Source of the DNA: a virus
Reading direction: 5' to 3' (one strand)
DNA length: 38,584 nt
IMG/VR virus record: IMGVR_UViG_3300033552_000029
Span: 1 to 38,584 of that record
The translations under genes and the position numbers were made by a program. Each line of letters starts with the position of its first letter. Position 1 is the stretch's first letter. Shown in pieces: positions 1 through 8,253 of this stretch. The notes beneath the pieces were generated by a model that made no database searches, was not told the DNA's origin, and saw only the letters and a list, made by a program, of their open reading frames with translations.

Positions 1-13
1 CCTATTTTCATTT

Positions 14-45
14 CCGCCCGGAGTAACAATTCTTACTTCCGGCGG
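14..45. repeat. Dispersed 32-bp dyad, copy 1
   Basis: Left arm CCGCCCGGAGTAA and right arm TTACTTCCGGCGG surround the 6-base spacer CAATTC, followed by TTTAT. It is one of eleven copies of the same dyad in the window. This copy lies upstream of the predicted late promoter, so it could act as a terminator for transcripts arriving from the left or as a protein-binding site. Confidence 0.85.
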
Positions 46-78
46 TTTATCCTCTTATTCCTGACCTCAGCCATCCCC

Positions 79-107
79 TTCACACTGGAAACTTTTCCTT
101 CTATACT
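79..107 (+). promoter_or_regulatory. Predicted sigma70 promoter of the late operon
   Basis: TTCACA (79-84), a 17-base spacer and TATACT (102-107) match five of six bases in each consensus box. Transcription would start near 114, about 20 bases before the small terminase start codon. It is the best + strand promoter upstream of the structural genes. Confidence 0.6.
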
Positions 108-133
108 CATTTCTACCCTTTCAACTCTTCTGA

Positions 134-931
134 ATGCCTATTATGCTCCCTACAGATGACAGTACAGTCCCTGTGAAGACTCTTCCCACCTTTGTACAGG
201 CTTCCTCCCTCCATCCACTTTCTGTGAGATTAGTCCAGGAGGCTACTGTGAGGAATCCTGGCCAACTTATCGACAAAAATGCTCCTTTAGCCCCGGCAGA
301 AGAAACAGCTGCTGGAGTAGCAGATTTGACCGCTCTTTTCGCGGATTCCCTTACTGATACTGAGGCTGAATTTGCGATGGCGAAGCACAAAGCCACCCTT
401 GTACAGCCAACCGGAGCTGCTCCTAAGAATTTCCTCCAGGCGCATATGATTATCATTGATCAGCTCCTCATGGACCCCTCAATCTCAACCACTCGCCTGG
501 CTTCAGTAACAGGATACTCCAGAAACTGGCTCCACAAGGTAATGTCTTCCGATGCCTTCCAAGCAAAGCTCGCTGACCGTCAAAAGACCCTGTGCGATCC
601 TATTGTAATGGATGCGATCAAGGATAGGCTGAATGGAATCACCTCCAGGGCCCTCGAAATCCTAGAAGAACGCCTGGATAATGATAAGGTATCTTTGGAC
701 CATGCTTTATCTGTCCTCGGGATGAGCACAAAAGCCCTTGGGCTTGGGCAGCAGAAGCAAGCGGCCGGACCAACTGCTAACTTTATCGTCCATGTTCCCG
801 CACAGATGCCTTCTGCTTCAGATTGGGCAGCACAGCACGGGGGGACTACTAAAATCTTAGCCGAGCCGATTGATATTACCCCTGCTCCGCTGGCAGATCA
901 ATCCCCTTCCCCTTCACCCTCAGAACCTTAA
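134..931 (+). CDS. Terminase small subunit (putative)
   Basis: This 265-residue protein is the likely DNA-recognition subunit of the packaging motor. It is the first gene of the late operon and lies about 1.2 kb upstream of the large terminase. Residues about 110-142 read as a helix-turn-helix (SISTTRLASVTGYSRNWLHK), typical of phage small terminases. A charged helical region follows, then a Pro/Ser-rich tail ending SPSPSPSEP. ATG 134 is used; a second in-frame ATG lies at 143. Neither has a clear Shine-Dalgarno sequence, and the leader is strongly pyrimidine-rich. The assignment rests on position and the helix-turn-helix rather than on a recognised family signature; a transcription regulator is the main alternative. 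An antisense promoter at 1578-1606 points towards this gene. Confidence 0.65.
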   Translation: MPIMLPTDDSTVPVKTLPTFVQASSLHPLSVRLVQEATVRNPGQLIDKNAPLAPAEETAAGVADLTALFADSLTDTEAEFAMAKHKATLVQPTGAAPKNFLQAHMIIIDQLLMDPSISTTRLASVTGYSRNWLHKVMSSDAFQAKLADRQKTLCDPIVMDAIKDRLNGITSRALEILEERLDNDKVSLDHALSVLGMSTKALGLGQQKQAAGPTANFIVHVPAQMPSASDWAAQHGGTTKILAEPIDITPAPLADQSPSPSPSEP

Positions 932-962
932 TCCCGCTGCCCTTCTCCCTAAAGGCCCCTCA

Positions 963-1505
963 ATGCTAAAGTGCCCCGCGCCAGAATCTTTCCGCTTCGC
1001 CCACCTTCTCCATCTTCCTTCTGGAATCTGCTTACTCTGCAATCTGAGGGTGCTGGAGGCTAAAGAAGGTTGGGAAAGAGGCTGGCTGGGGGAGACTGAA
1101 GCAGAATATACAAAAGAGGCATCCCCTTCTGCTGCTTCTGGGGCTACTGAAGCTAAAAATGTGCCCAAAGCAATCCCTCTTCACCAAGTTTTCCCTGGAT
1201 TATCCTCTGCCTGGGCTAGTCCATTCCCTGTAACAACATTTCTGGAGTATAAGACAGTGAAGAAAGCAAAACCGGCCGAAGTAACAAACATTACTCCCGG
1301 CGATAATCAGAAGCAGACTGCCCATTCTGTGGACATTCTTTCCCTTCACTTCAACCTGGATGAGGATGATACAGAGGATGCGCAGACAGTCCAAGAAGCT
1401 TCTTCTGGCTTCTGCGGGACTACTTATGATAAAATTTACCTGGGTGAGTGCGGGGATACTGAAGCTGGCTCCGGGGCTACTGCAAATCAGCCTACACCAG
1501 AATAG
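963..1505 (+). CDS. Hypothetical protein carrying an in-frame copy of the dispersed dyad
   Basis: This 180-residue protein is not recognised. ATG 963 is preceded by AAAGG about 8 bases upstream. The N-terminal third has three Cys residues including CLLC; the C-terminal half is acidic and polar. Residues about 104-113 (AEVTNITPGD) are encoded by dispersed-dyad copy 2, which is read in the same frame as copy 6 in the ejection protein at 15024; this supports real coding here. The open frame could begin further upstream (about 870), but that would overlap the small terminase and lacks a ribosome site. Its position between the terminase subunits is sometimes used by accessory packaging genes; no function is proposed. 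Confidence 0.45.
   Translation: MLKCPAPESFRFAHLLHLPSGICLLCNLRVLEAKEGWERGWLGETEAEYTKEASPSAASGATEAKNVPKAIPLHQVFPGLSSAWASPFPVTTFLEYKTVKKAKPAEVTNITPGDNQKQTAHSVDILSLHFNLDEDDTEDAQTVQEASSGFCGTTYDKIYLGECGDTEAGSGATANQPTPE
1272..1302. repeat. Dispersed dyad, copy 2 (inside a CDS)
   Basis: CCGGCCGAAGTAA, spacer CAAACA, then TTACTCCCGGCG. It lies inside the hypothetical gene at 963-1505 and is translated as AEVTNITPGD. Confidence 0.8.
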
Positions 1506-1563
1506 TAGAGTGCGCGCGGAGTATAAATCCTACAGCTAGCGCGACAACCAGAAGAGGGGGGGG

Positions 1564-1606
1564 TAAGTCAATGACTTATTCTATCATCTTTATAAAGATC
1601 CGTCAA
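1564..1606 (-). promoter_or_regulatory. Antisense-pointing sigma70 promoter with operator dyad, copy A
   Basis: On the - strand TTGACG (1606-1601), 17 bases and TAGAAT (1583-1578) form a good promoter. The perfect dyad TAAGTCA-A-TGACTTA (1564-1578) overlaps the end of the -10 box and would cover the start site. A run of eight C follows on the transcript. The same arrangement is present at 30390-30432. Transcription would run leftwards, against the genes at 963 and 134, with no - strand gene that I can support downstream inside the window. Confidence 0.6.
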
Positions 1607-1705
1607 CACAGATTTTCGGAAAGTTTTCTGGTCCCCTGCTTCGCTGGCTAAAGCTCTTCTGCTGTCCTCATCTTCTTATTCTTTCTTACTTAAGCAGTGG
1701 GAGGG

Positions 1706-1734
1706 TTGCCGAGAGGGGGCTTTGGGGCTACTGT
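1706..1734 (+). promoter_or_regulatory. Possible sigma70 promoter upstream of the 1772 gene
   Basis: TTGCCG (1706-1711), 17 bases and TACTGT (1729-1734) give a moderate match 38 bases before the start codon at 1772. It lies in the 266-base non-coding interval 1506-1771, which otherwise holds only the antisense promoter and dyad. It is a weak call. Confidence 0.3.
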
Positions 1735-1771
1735 GGCAGCTGGTACACTTATTACTTACAGGAGAATTATT

Positions 1772-2056
1772 ATGGCAGAAGTTAAGAAGGAAAAACCACG
1801 GTATTATGCAGCTTCTGGGAAGCTTTACGATGCAGGAGTAGAGATTTCTGATAAAGAAGCGGCTAAAATTCTATCCGGGAATGCAGCACGTCGACTGAAG
1901 AATGCTGCCGCCACCAAAACAGCTCAAGAAGATAAATCTGATATGGGTAAGATGATGGCTAAAGTCAATCAGTATGCTAATGAAGTATTTGACCGGGAAG
2001 ATGCAGAGTTAAATTCTGCGCTGGCGTCTCGGAAAGCCCCTTCAGTAAAGAAGTAA
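1772..2056 (+). CDS. Small charged hypothetical protein
   Basis: This 94-residue, lysine- and alanine-rich protein is not recognised. ATG 1772 is chosen over earlier in-frame starts because of the ribosome site AGGAG 8-9 bases upstream. The N-terminus (RYYAASGKLYDAGVEISDKE) looks like a small globular fold; the rest is helical and highly charged. It lies directly upstream of dispersed-dyad copy 3 and the large terminase, so it is co-transcribed with packaging genes. No signal peptide or membrane segment is seen. Confidence 0.7.
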   Translation: MAEVKKEKPRYYAASGKLYDAGVEISDKEAAKILSGNAARRLKNAAATKTAQEDKSDMGKMMAKVNQYANEVFDREDAELNSALASRKAPSVKK

Positions 2057-2064
2057 TCTCAATA

Positions 2065-2097
2065 CCGCCGGAAGTAATAATTATTACTCCTCCCGGT
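2065..2097. repeat. Dispersed dyad, copy 3
   Basis: CCGCCGGAAGTAA, spacer TAATTA, then TTACTCCTCCCGG. The right arm carries a small insertion. It lies in the 63-base gap before the large terminase gene. Confidence 0.8.
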
Positions 2098-2119
2098 CTA
2101 TTCTCCTAACTGGACTCCT

Positions 2120-3586
2120 ATGTCTAATAATGCTGTCTCCCATCTTCCTGAAGTTCTCTGGTCGCCTCAGATTGGCCCTCAGACCGCTCTTCTCCAATGT
2201 CCTGTCTTTGAAGTCTTCTACGGAGGTGCCCGAGGCGGAGGAAAGACAGAATCTTCTATCGGAGACTGGCTTCAGCATTCAGGGATGTATGGTGAAGGTG
2301 CAATTGGTATATTCTTCCGCCGGAAACTCACCCAACTTGCTGAAGTAATCGCTCGCACTAAACAAATATTCACCAAGCTTGGAGGAAAGTACAATGAGCA
2401 GAGAAAAGAATGGAGTATGCCAGGAGGTGGCCGCCTCAAATTTGCGTACCTTGAAAAAGACTCAGATGCTGAGGAGTATCAGGGACACTCCTACACTCGC
2501 GTATATATCGAGGAAGTTACCAATTTTCCCTCTCCTGATCCTATTAATAAGCTTCGAGCCACTTTACGTTCTGGCGCTGGTGTGCCTTGCGGGATGCGGC
2601 TTACTGGCAATCCTGGCGGCCCTGGGCATAATTGGGTAAAAGCACGGTATATCACTCCTGCGCCTCAAGGTTATGTTCTAATCACAGAGTCTTGTGAGGT
2701 TGAAATTGATGGTGTAATCCGCCTTGTAAGCCTCGACCGTGTATTCATCCCGTCGAAGCTCAAGGATAATGCTCTCCTCTTAAGAAACGATCCTACTTAT
2801 GTCCTCCGCTTGCGTCAATCCGGATCAGAAGCTCTTGTCAAAGCCTGGCTTGAAGGAAACTGGGATATTATCGACGGAGCATTCTTCACAGAGTTCACAG
2901 ACGCCCATATCCTCAAGTCAGAATGGAGGAAGCGAATCCCCCCACAAACCCTGCGATTCCGGTCCCACGATTGGGGATCTGCTAAACCTTTCTCAACTGG
3001 ATGGTATGCAGTTTCTGATGGCACTTGGGGTTTACCCTTTGGCGCGCTGTACAAATATCGGGAGTGGTACGGCAGCTGTGGGCCGAATAAAGGGCTGAAG
3101 ATGACGGCGGATCTTGTGGCACAAGGTATTGTCGAAAGGGAGAAGGAGGAATTTATTAAGTATGGTGTAGCTGATCCAGCTATTTTTATCCGAAACGGCG
3201 GGCCTTCGATTGCCGAGACGATGGCTATTCACAAGTGTATGTGGCGTCGTGGGGATAATAAGCGTATTCCTGGCTGGCAGCAGGTCCGGCAGCGACTTGT
3301 AGGAGAAAATGGTCTGCCTATGCTGTACTTTGATGAATCTTGCACAGATTCTTTAGAGCAAATCACCACTATTCAGCATGATGATGGTGATCCAGAGGAT
3401 ATTGATACTGATTCTGAGGAACATGCACTGGATGAAATTCGATATGCGGTAATGTCTCGTCCCTGGGTGGCTAAATCAGCGAGAGGACCAGCTCCGAACT
3501 TGCGGACAGGCCGGGCAGCACCTACTATTGACGAACTCCGCGCTATTACAAAAGCCAACCTGAAGAAGAAAGCCCAGACATTATGA
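2120..3586 (+). CDS. terL: Terminase large subunit
   Basis: This 488-residue protein is the ATP-driven DNA packaging motor and genome nuclease. The Walker A motif GARGGGKT is at about residues 36-43, and a Walker B-like segment (VYIEEVTNF) is near residue 130. An arginine- and glycine-rich coupling region (RLTGNPGGPGHNWV) follows. The C-terminal RNase H-like nuclease has the expected acidic residues in SHDWGSAKP (about 281), GVADPAIF (about 352) and EHALDEIRYA (about 433). The length is normal for phage large terminases. There is no good Shine-Dalgarno sequence before ATG 2120, unlike most genes here. The stop codon overlaps the portal start (ATGA), indicating translational coupling. Confidence 0.93.
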   Translation: MSNNAVSHLPEVLWSPQIGPQTALLQCPVFEVFYGGARGGGKTESSIGDWLQHSGMYGEGAIGIFFRRKLTQLAEVIARTKQIFTKLGGKYNEQRKEWSMPGGGRLKFAYLEKDSDAEEYQGHSYTRVYIEEVTNFPSPDPINKLRATLRSGAGVPCGMRLTGNPGGPGHNWVKARYITPAPQGYVLITESCEVEIDGVIRLVSLDRVFIPSKLKDNALLLRNDPTYVLRLRQSGSEALVKAWLEGNWDIIDGAFFTEFTDAHILKSEWRKRIPPQTLRFRSHDWGSAKPFSTGWYAVSDGTWGLPFGALYKYREWYGSCGPNKGLKMTADLVAQGIVEREKEEFIKYGVADPAIFIRNGGPSIAETMAIHKCMWRRGDNKRIPGWQQVRQRLVGENGLPMLYFDESCTDSLEQITTIQHDDGDPEDIDTDSEEHALDEIRYAVMSRPWVAKSARGPAPNLRTGRAAPTIDELRAITKANLKKKAQTL

Positions 3587-5784
3587 ATAACAACCAGATT
3601 GACAGCATCACGACAGATTCTGCTGGGCCTAAAGGTAAACTGTCGTCGAAGCAGGTTGCTGGTTGGCTGCAGGAGGTTTCTGATCAGAAGGGGAAAGAAA
3701 AAAGCTGGAGACAGGAAGCGCAGAAAATCGTGGCACTGTATGAAGGGTATAAGCGGGATGCTTCGCCTTTCAATATTCTGTACAGTAACACAGACACCCT
3801 CTCCCCCGCGCTGTACAATAACACTCCCCGACCAGCTGTTGGGCGTAGGTTCAAGGATAAGGATCCTCTTGGCGCTGCGGTGTGCATGACGCTAAATCGT
3901 ACGCTGGCATATTCCCTTGATAGTAATGATGGGGATCAGCCGGAATTTGACACTCTGGCAGAGCACGCGATTCTGCAGGCACTTGTCCCTGGTCGCGGTG
4001 TGGTGCGGTGGAAGTATGCTGCGGATTATGTGAAGCCGGAAGGTGTGGAAGGTACGGTTAAGCAGGATGCAAAGGATATCCCGAATACGAATGCAGAAGG
4101 TGGCTCGCTGCAGAATCAGCCTGAAGCAATTGAAAAGGTGACTAACGAGCGGATTTGCGGCGAAGCTGTGGAGTATGATCGTTTTCTGTGTGGATATGCC
4201 AGGAAATGGGCGCAAGTGCCTTGGATTAGCTTTGAGCATCACATGACGGAAGATGAGCTGGAGACGAACTTCGGGAAAGAGCTTGCGAAGCTTGTGAAGT
4301 GTGGTGAGCTGGAAGAAGATGCGAATGGGCAGACGGAAGAGACGAAGGATAAAAGGAAAGTAGCAGTGGTGTATGAACTGTGGAATAAAGCAGATCGTAC
4401 TGTTATGTTTCTCACGCCTGGGTTGAAAGACCGGGAATTGAAAATTGTTGATGATCCACTGAATCTGAGTGGGTTTTATCCTTGCGATGAGCCACTGAGG
4501 TTCCTGAGCAAAGTGTCTTCGATGATCCCGCAGCCTATTTACAATCTCTACCGTACGCAGGCCGAGGAGTTAAACCTGATCACGCAGCGGATTACAGCTG
4601 TGATGGAATGTTTGAAGGTTCGTGGCGCGTATGACTCAGCTGTGACAGAAATGTCGTCGGTGATGAAAGCGGGCGATGGCGAGATGGTCGCAGTTGAGAA
4701 TGTGCAGATGCTGGGAGAAGGTTCGGATTTGAAGAAAGCTATTTTCCTCATGCCGCTGGGAGAATTGGTAAGTGTGCTGCAGCAGTTGTATGTGCAGCGG
4801 ACGCAGATTAAAACAGTGATTTACGAGATTACTGGTATCAGTGATATATTGCGCGGTTCAAGTGTGGCATCTGAGACCGCCACCGCGCAAACCATTAAAA
4901 ACGACTGGGGCACGCTACGGTTGAAGAAGTCGCAGAAAAAAGTGCAAAAGTGGTGTAGGAATAACCTGCGGATTATGGGAGAGATTGCGGCTAGGAAGTT
5001 TTCGCAAGAGACTTTCATGCGCATGACGGAATTGCCTTATGCGACTGATGAACAGTATCAGCAAGCTACGATGGAAATGCAGCAGTTCCAGTCACAGCAG
5101 CAACAGCAACAGATGGCCGCGCAGATGCAGCCTCCAATGCCCGGACAACCTCCTGCACCGCCGGCCCCGCAGCAGCCTCCACCGCAAAGTACAGTCGATA
5201 CTCTGGCCACGCCTCAATGGACAAAAATCCTTGAGCTGATGCGAGATAATGTCGGCATGGAATTCAGGGTTGATATCGAGACGAATTCGACAATCGCTGA
5301 TGATATGGCCGAGGATCAGAAGAATATTGGTGAATTGCTGAATGCACTTAGCCAGTTTCTGAATGGAGTTGCGCCGCTGATTGAAAATAAGACAATGCCG
5401 TTTGAAGTGGCAAAAGCTATGATGCTGGGGATTGTGCGAAAGATGGCAATGGGACCAGAAATTGAAGATTTGATGGAGAAGATGAAAGAGCCTGAGCCTC
5501 CACCAGAAGCTGCGCCCCCACCGCCACCACCACCTGACCCAAATATTCAGTTAAAGGCACAGGCTGAGGCTGCGAAGTTGCAGATGGAAATGAAAAAGCT
5601 TGAGCAAGAAGGGCAGATGATGCAGTTGGAAATGCAGATGGCTGCTGAAGAGCATAAAAATAAAATGGAGCTTGAGCGACAGAAAATGCAGGTTAATGAG
5701 CAGAAGTTTATCATTGCAATGCAGACCGCGAAGATGAAAGCAGCGACTGCCCTGACCCCACAAAACACTCAGCCGGAAAACTGA
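3583..5784 (+). CDS. Portal protein with long Q/P-rich and coiled-coil tail
   Basis: This 733-residue protein is the likely dodecameric portal through which DNA enters and leaves the head. It follows the terminase with an ATGA overlap, the usual order. The middle region (RFLSKVSSMIPQPIYNLYRTQAEELN) has the portal-like stem context, and ISDILRGSS with TATAQTIKNDWGT is typical of podovirus portals. From about residue 500 there is a poly-Gln/Pro tract, from about 640 a run of prolines, and from about 655 to 715 a Met/Gln/Lys-rich coiled coil that could extend the barrel. The start overlaps terL and has no independent strong ribosome site. Confidence 0.88.
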   Translation: MNNNQIDSITTDSAGPKGKLSSKQVAGWLQEVSDQKGKEKSWRQEAQKIVALYEGYKRDASPFNILYSNTDTLSPALYNNTPRPAVGRRFKDKDPLGAAVCMTLNRTLAYSLDSNDGDQPEFDTLAEHAILQALVPGRGVVRWKYAADYVKPEGVEGTVKQDAKDIPNTNAEGGSLQNQPEAIEKVTNERICGEAVEYDRFLCGYARKWAQVPWISFEHHMTEDELETNFGKELAKLVKCGELEEDANGQTEETKDKRKVAVVYELWNKADRTVMFLTPGLKDRELKIVDDPLNLSGFYPCDEPLRFLSKVSSMIPQPIYNLYRTQAEELNLITQRITAVMECLKVRGAYDSAVTEMSSVMKAGDGEMVAVENVQMLGEGSDLKKAIFLMPLGELVSVLQQLYVQRTQIKTVIYEITGISDILRGSSVASETATAQTIKNDWGTLRLKKSQKKVQKWCRNNLRIMGEIAARKFSQETFMRMTELPYATDEQYQQATMEMQQFQSQQQQQQMAAQMQPPMPGQPPAPPAPQQPPPQSTVDTLATPQWTKILELMRDNVGMEFRVDIETNSTIADDMAEDQKNIGELLNALSQFLNGVAPLIENKTMPFEVAKAMMLGIVRKMAMGPEIEDLMEKMKEPEPPPEAAPPPPPPPDPNIQLKAQAEAAKLQMEMKKLEQEGQMMQLEMQMAAEEHKNKMELERQKMQVNEQKFIIAMQTAKMKAATALTPQNTQPEN

Positions 5785-5785
5785 T

Positions 5786-6133
5786 ATGCCTATCTACGAA
5801 TACCACTGCTCAGTTTGTAACAAACGCTTTGATGCTTTCAAAAAGCTTGCGAATTACAAGGATGAGCAGCAACACGCTTGCGGGACGGTGGCGACGAAGG
5901 TAGTCTCTGCCCCAATGGTCGCGGTAGATTATCCCGCGTATGTGTCACCCGCTTCTGGAAAAATGATCACAGGTAAAAAAGAGCATCTGGAAGACCTGGC
6001 AAGAACAGGTTGTCGGTTGCTTGAACCTGGAGAGCGGGAAGGGCTGACCAAGAAGGCTAAAGAGCAGGAAAAAGCACTCGACACTTTTGTCGATAACAGC
6101 GTGGATAAAGTCTTCGCAGAAATCAAAGGGTAA
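5786..6133 (+). CDS. FmdB-type zinc-ribbon protein
   Basis: This 115-residue protein begins MPIYEYHCSVCNKRFDAF, the hallmark of the FmdB putative regulatory zinc-ribbon family, with CxxC (residues 8-11) and a later HAC forming the second half of the site. The C-terminal half is a charged helix. It starts one base after the portal stop codon and ends three bases before the scaffold start, so it is translated with the head genes. FmdB-like ribbons are common between portal and scaffold genes in podophages; their role there is not known. Confidence 0.75.
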   Translation: MPIYEYHCSVCNKRFDAFKKLANYKDEQQHACGTVATKVVSAPMVAVDYPAYVSPASGKMITGKKEHLEDLARTGCRLLEPGEREGLTKKAKEQEKALDTFVDNSVDKVFAEIKG

Positions 6134-6136
6134 AAA

Positions 6137-7195
6137 ATGGATCCGGAACTGGAAGTCAGCAGCGGCACGGCAGCTGAAGGTGGAGTTGGTAATGGTCAGG
6201 CAACTGGCACAGGGCATGTATCGGAAAGCTTCGATATGGGCAGTGCAGTTGACAGTATCAGCGAGGGCTTAGGCTTTGGCGAGACTGTGAATGAAGAAGT
6301 TGCTGAGCCTGCAAAGCCAGCCGCTCCGATCGCACCAGCAGCACCAGTCGCACCAGCAGTAACCGATCCAGCCGCTCCAGTAGTACCAGTAGTTGGCACT
6401 GATGTTGCCCCGAAAACCTGGAAAGCAGATGAAGCTGCTGTCTGGGCGAATATTCCTCCTGCTGCGAAGGCCGCAATTGCCCGTCGCGAAGAGGATATGT
6501 TCAGGGGGATTGAGCAGCACAAAGCAACTGCGCAGTTTGGTAACACGGTGCAAAAGACCTTGGAACCATACATGCCGATTCTCAAGGCACATGGCATCGA
6601 CCCTGTGCAAAACATCGGCAATCTGATGCAAGCGCACTATTTGCTGGCTACTGGCACACCCGCACAGAAACAGCAGATGTTTGAACAGTTGGCCAAAGAT
6701 TACAACATCAACCTTGCCCCAGCGGTTGATGATCCATATGCAGCCCCTGTTGATCCTCGCATGGCTGCAATGGAACAAGAGCTTCAACAGCTGCGGTCAG
6801 GACAGGCACAGCAGCAGCAGCAAGCTTTCCAGCAGACGAAAGTCCAAACGGAAGGCGCAGTAAACGCGTTCGCAGCTGATCCTGCAAATGCTCATTTCGA
6901 AGAAGTTGCTGAGGAAATGGCGCAAATGCTTTCAGTTGATAAAGCGCTCACGCTTGAGAAGGCTTACGAGCGGGCAGTGTGGAGCAATCCTGTAACACGA
7001 GCAAAGGAAATTGCGCGGCAAGACGCCGAAAAGCAGACCAAAGCACGTGAGGAGGCTTCCACAAAACTGGCCGAATCTCGTAGGGCTACTGGAGCGAATG
7101 TCCAAGTCCAACCGAAGGCGGGTGCAGCGACCTTGCCCCTGGGAACGATGGATGATACCATGGCTGAAACCATGGCAATGATCAAAAACCGATAA
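6137..7195 (+). CDS. Scaffold-like head assembly protein
   Basis: This 352-residue protein lies directly before the major capsid gene, the position of the scaffold. The N-terminus is acidic; residues about 55-92 are an Ala/Pro/Val linker with repeats such as PAAPIAPAAPVAPA. The rest is strongly helical and Gln-rich (about 212-235), as in scaffolding proteins. There are no cysteines, membrane segments or protease motifs. No sequence signature settles the call; it rests on composition and gene order. Confidence 0.7.
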   Translation: MDPELEVSSGTAAEGGVGNGQATGTGHVSESFDMGSAVDSISEGLGFGETVNEEVAEPAKPAAPIAPAAPVAPAVTDPAAPVVPVVGTDVAPKTWKADEAAVWANIPPAAKAAIARREEDMFRGIEQHKATAQFGNTVQKTLEPYMPILKAHGIDPVQNIGNLMQAHYLLATGTPAQKQQMFEQLAKDYNINLAPAVDDPYAAPVDPRMAAMEQELQQLRSGQAQQQQQAFQQTKVQTEGAVNAFAADPANAHFEEVAEEMAQMLSVDKALTLEKAYERAVWSNPVTRAKEIARQDAEKQTKAREEASTKLAESRRATGANVQVQPKAGAATLPLGTMDDTMAETMAMIKNR

Positions 7196-7212
7196 CCTTT
7201 CAGGAGCACTAA

Positions 7213-8184
7213 ATGGCAACCCCATCAGCAATTTTCACGGAATTGGTTTCGACCACCTTCCGCAAGCATAGCAAAGAGATCAAGGACAACGTTAGCAACA
7301 ACAACGCGTTCTTGAAGCGTCTGATGCAAAAAGGTAACACCGAAGAACTCGACGGTGGCCTGAGTATCGTTACCGCACTGGATTACAACTCGAACAGCAC
7401 TTACCAGCGCTACACCGGCCTGGATATCCTGGACGTGTCGGAATCCGACGTGATTACGAGCGCTGAATACCAGTGGCGTCAGATTGCTCTGGCTGTTGTC
7501 AGCTCCGGTTTGCAGCTGCGTGTTAATAGCGGCGATTCGCAGATTATCAAGCTGGCGAAGGCAAAGATCAAAAATGCGATCCGCACTTTCAAGAACAACT
7601 TCAGCTATGACGCGTACAGCGACGGCACCCTGGCCAACCAGGTTAACGGTATCCAAGCACTGATCAGCGACACCGGCCTGGGTACGGTTGGCGGTATCGA
7701 CGCAACGGCCTGGGCTTTCTGGCGTAACAAGGTGCAATCGGCAGCTGCTCCCCTGCAAGGCGGCGCAGCAATCACGCCAAGCGCGACAACCATGGAAGCA
7801 CTGATGTTGCCTCTGTGGTTGTCGCTGACCCGTGGTGATGACAAGCCGAACCTGATCGTGGCCGACAACAACTACTTCTCGTTTTACGAGCAGTCGCAGA
7901 CGTCGATCAAGCGTTACACCAGTAACGACGAGCCATCGGGCGGTTTCCTGAGCCTGAAGTACAAAGGTGCAGATGTGATCTTTGACGGCGGCAGTGGTAT
8001 CCCGGAAAACCGGATGTACTTCGCCAACATGGATTACATGGGCCTGAGCGTTCACAAGGATGCCAATCTCACGGTCCTGGACGAAGCCAAGCCGTTCAAC
8101 CAGGATGGCGCTGTTGTGCCGGTTCTGTGGATGGGCAACCTCACCTGCTCGAACCGCGCGCTGCAAGGCGTTCTCAAGCCATAA
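7213..8184 (+). CDS. Major capsid protein
   Basis: This 323-residue protein is the probable head shell subunit. It follows the scaffold gene, has a strong ribosome site (AGGAGC, 7 bases before ATG 7213), and shows C-ending, high-expression codon use unlike its neighbours, as expected for the most abundant virion protein. The sequence has features of podovirus coat proteins: an N-terminal helix (ELVSTTFRKHSKEIKDNVS), a segment around SYDAYSDGTLANQVNGIQAL and a C-terminal NMDYMGLSVHKDANL region. The long open frame antisense to it is a codon-bias shadow. Confidence 0.82.
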   Translation: MATPSAIFTELVSTTFRKHSKEIKDNVSNNNAFLKRLMQKGNTEELDGGLSIVTALDYNSNSTYQRYTGLDILDVSESDVITSAEYQWRQIALAVVSSGLQLRVNSGDSQIIKLAKAKIKNAIRTFKNNFSYDAYSDGTLANQVNGIQALISDTGLGTVGGIDATAWAFWRNKVQSAAAPLQGGAAITPSATTMEALMLPLWLSLTRGDDKPNLIVADNNYFSFYEQSQTSIKRYTSNDEPSGGFLSLKYKGADVIFDGGSGIPENRMYFANMDYMGLSVHKDANLTVLDEAKPFNQDGAVVPVLWMGNLTCSNRALQGVLKP

Positions 8185-8194
8185 AAGGTAAATA

Positions 8195-8226
8195 GCCGGG
8201 AGTAATAAAAATTACTTCCGGCGGTT
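8195..8226. repeat. Dispersed dyad, copy 4
   Basis: GCCGGGAGTAA, spacer TAAAAA, then TTACTTCCGGCGG followed by TTTATTTTT. It lies between the capsid gene and the next gene. With its T-rich tail on the + strand this copy looks most like an intrinsic terminator, which would attenuate transcription after the capsid gene. Confidence 0.85.
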
Positions 8227-8253
8227 TATTTTTCTAACATTCAGGAGCATCAA

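Noticed and set aside
7225-8166. 313-codon open frame antisense to the major capsid gene
   Set aside because: It mirrors the capsid gene's strong C-ending codon bias, has no ribosome site and lies wholly within a well-supported gene.
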